Shown here in pieces: positions 5,475-5,716 of a DNA stretch of 5,716 nucleotides. Source of the stretch: Rickettsiales bacterium (GTDB lineage Bacteria; Pseudomonadota; Alphaproteobacteria; Rickettsiales; 21-14-0-20-44-7). The translations under genes were made by a program, and so were the position numbers. Below the pieces are notes generated by a model. The model did no database searches. It saw only the letters and a list, made by a program, of their open reading frames with translations, and had not been told where the DNA came from. The stretch is taken from NCBI GenBank assembly GCA_023301015.1, contig JALZVI010000312.1, positions 1-5,716 of the forward strand, in the 5' to 3' direction. Numbering within the stretch: the stretch's first letter is position 1; every line of letters starts with the position of its first letter.

Positions 5475-5489
5475 TTAATTAAAGATTAA
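5475..5489. promoter_or_regulatory. TTAA-N7-TTAA box (candidate CtrA site) upstream of nfeD
   Basis: TTAA at 5475-5478 and TTAA at 5486-5489 are separated by exactly seven bases. This is the full palindromic consensus of CtrA, the alphaproteobacterial cell-cycle response regulator. The box lies just upstream of the candidate -35 of the nfeD operon, a normal place for an activator. The region is AT-rich, so chance occurrence is possible, and CtrA presence in this organism is not shown. Confidence 0.4.
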
Positions 5490-5596
5490 TTTTATCAGAA
5501 AATTATGCCTTTTTAACTTATTGTGTTAATTTTGCAATTGGCGGATTATTTTACTTTATAATGTTGCTAATTCTATTACGCGGCTGCAATGTGAGA

Positions 5597-5626
5597 TTGT
5601 ATTATGTAGTCTCTGTATTGTATAAA
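5597..5626 (+). promoter_or_regulatory. Candidate promoter for the right-edge gene
   Basis: TTGTAT (5597-5602) and TATAAA (5621-5626) are separated by 18 bp and would start transcription near 5633, shortly before the ATG at 5652. An alternative is TTGCAA (5532-5537) with a perfect TATAAT (5557-5562), but the 19-bp spacer is long. In such AT-rich DNA either could be coincidental. Confidence 0.3.
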
Positions 5627-5632
5627 AACGAA

Positions 5633-5647
5633 TTAATTTTGGATTAA
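5633..5647. promoter_or_regulatory. Second TTAA-N7-TTAA box (candidate CtrA site)
   Basis: TTAA at 5633-5636 and TTAA at 5644-5647 flank exactly seven bases, again the full CtrA consensus. It ends 4 bases before the candidate ATG at 5652 and just downstream of the TATAAA at 5621. That position would suit repression better than activation if the promoter call is right. Confidence 0.38.
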
Positions 5648-5651
5648 CTGG

Positions 5652-5716
5652 ATGAATATTAAACCAACCAAAGGCTGCTCAAGAGATGTATTGGCGCAAA
5701 TCGCCGAGGTTGTTCC
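5652..5716 (+). CDS. 5' end of an unidentified gene, cut by the window edge
   Basis: An ATG at 5652 opens a frame that stays open to the last base, giving 21 complete codons (MNIKPTKGCSRDVLAQIAEV and one more Val). GC content rises sharply over the preceding intergenic DNA, and a candidate promoter lies upstream, both consistent with the beginning of a real gene divergent from nfeD. No clear Shine-Dalgarno is visible, and the fragment is too short to assign a family. Confidence 0.4.
   Translation, partial: MNIKPTKGCSRDVLAQIAEVV

Larger units (their letters stand above)
5427..5651. other. AT-rich divergent intergenic region
   Basis: This is the stretch between the longest possible nfeD-like ORF and the right-edge gene. 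Counted from the preferred nfeD start at 5324, the non-coding stretch is 327 bases. It has no convincing ORF. It contains the candidate minus-strand promoter, candidate plus-strand promoters, two TTAA-N7-TTAA boxes, and three copies of TTAATTTT (5486, 5526, 5633). Its base composition is clearly more AT-rich than the genes on either side, consistent with a regulatory region serving both directions. Confidence 0.7.

Noticed and set aside
1..5716. tRNA, rRNA, CRISPR arrays, insertion sequences, attachment sites, replication origin.
   Set aside because: No cloverleaf-like element, regularly spaced direct repeats, terminal inverted repeats, transposase or integrase motifs, or DnaA-box cluster were seen. 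TTAA boxes near 5475-5647 alone do not make an origin.

Overview
The window looks like ordinary chromosomal DNA from a moderately AT-rich alphaproteobacterium. This is inferred from four things: a TolA of the alphaproteobacterial type (a V-T-N stretch after the membrane anchor, and a QIEKCW-type C-terminal domain), an inositol-monophosphatase-type HisN, a housekeeping HU, and AT-rich gaps carrying TTAA-N7-TTAA boxes, the recognition pattern of the alphaproteobacterial cell-cycle regulator CtrA. No phage, IS element, CRISPR array, tRNA or rRNA is visible.

Layout, left to right. Positions 1-124 are an AT-rich leader. ribD (125-1186, +) encodes the bifunctional deaminase/reductase of riboflavin synthesis. 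It converges, with a 2-base gap, on a run of six minus-strand genes. In their direction of transcription (right to left) these are: nfeD-like membrane protein (5324-4866), QmcA/paraslipin-type SPFH protein (4849-3926), tolA (3854-3063), hisN (3053-2289), HU (2105-1833) and a single-domain asparaginase-like protein (1731-1189). A rho-independent terminator (1751-1788) sits between HU and the asparaginase-like gene. To the right, a region of about 225 bp (5427-5651) separates nfeD from a plus-strand gene that starts near 5652 and runs off the end.

How the genes relate. nfeD and the SPFH gene are a classic membrane-microdomain pair. tolA follows 71 bp later (50 bp if the upstream TTG is used). 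hisN follows tolA after 9 bp, with its ribosome-binding site overlapping the tolA stop codon, so at least tolA-hisN, and plausibly all four, are co-transcribed. HU has its own leader of 183 bp. tolA is thus away from its usual tolQ-tolR-tolB-pal partners.

Most worth a second look: (1) two exact TTAA-N7-TTAA boxes at the two ends of the divergent intergenic region, suggesting CtrA control of the nfeD-SPFH-tolA-hisN operon and of the right-hand gene; (2) three TTAA motifs exactly 12 bp apart in the HU leader; (3) an asparaginase-like protein that keeps the N-domain catalytic residues but has no C-terminal domain; (4) tolA linked to an SPFH/NfeD pair. The window shows no clear sign of a wholly new defence or mobile system.
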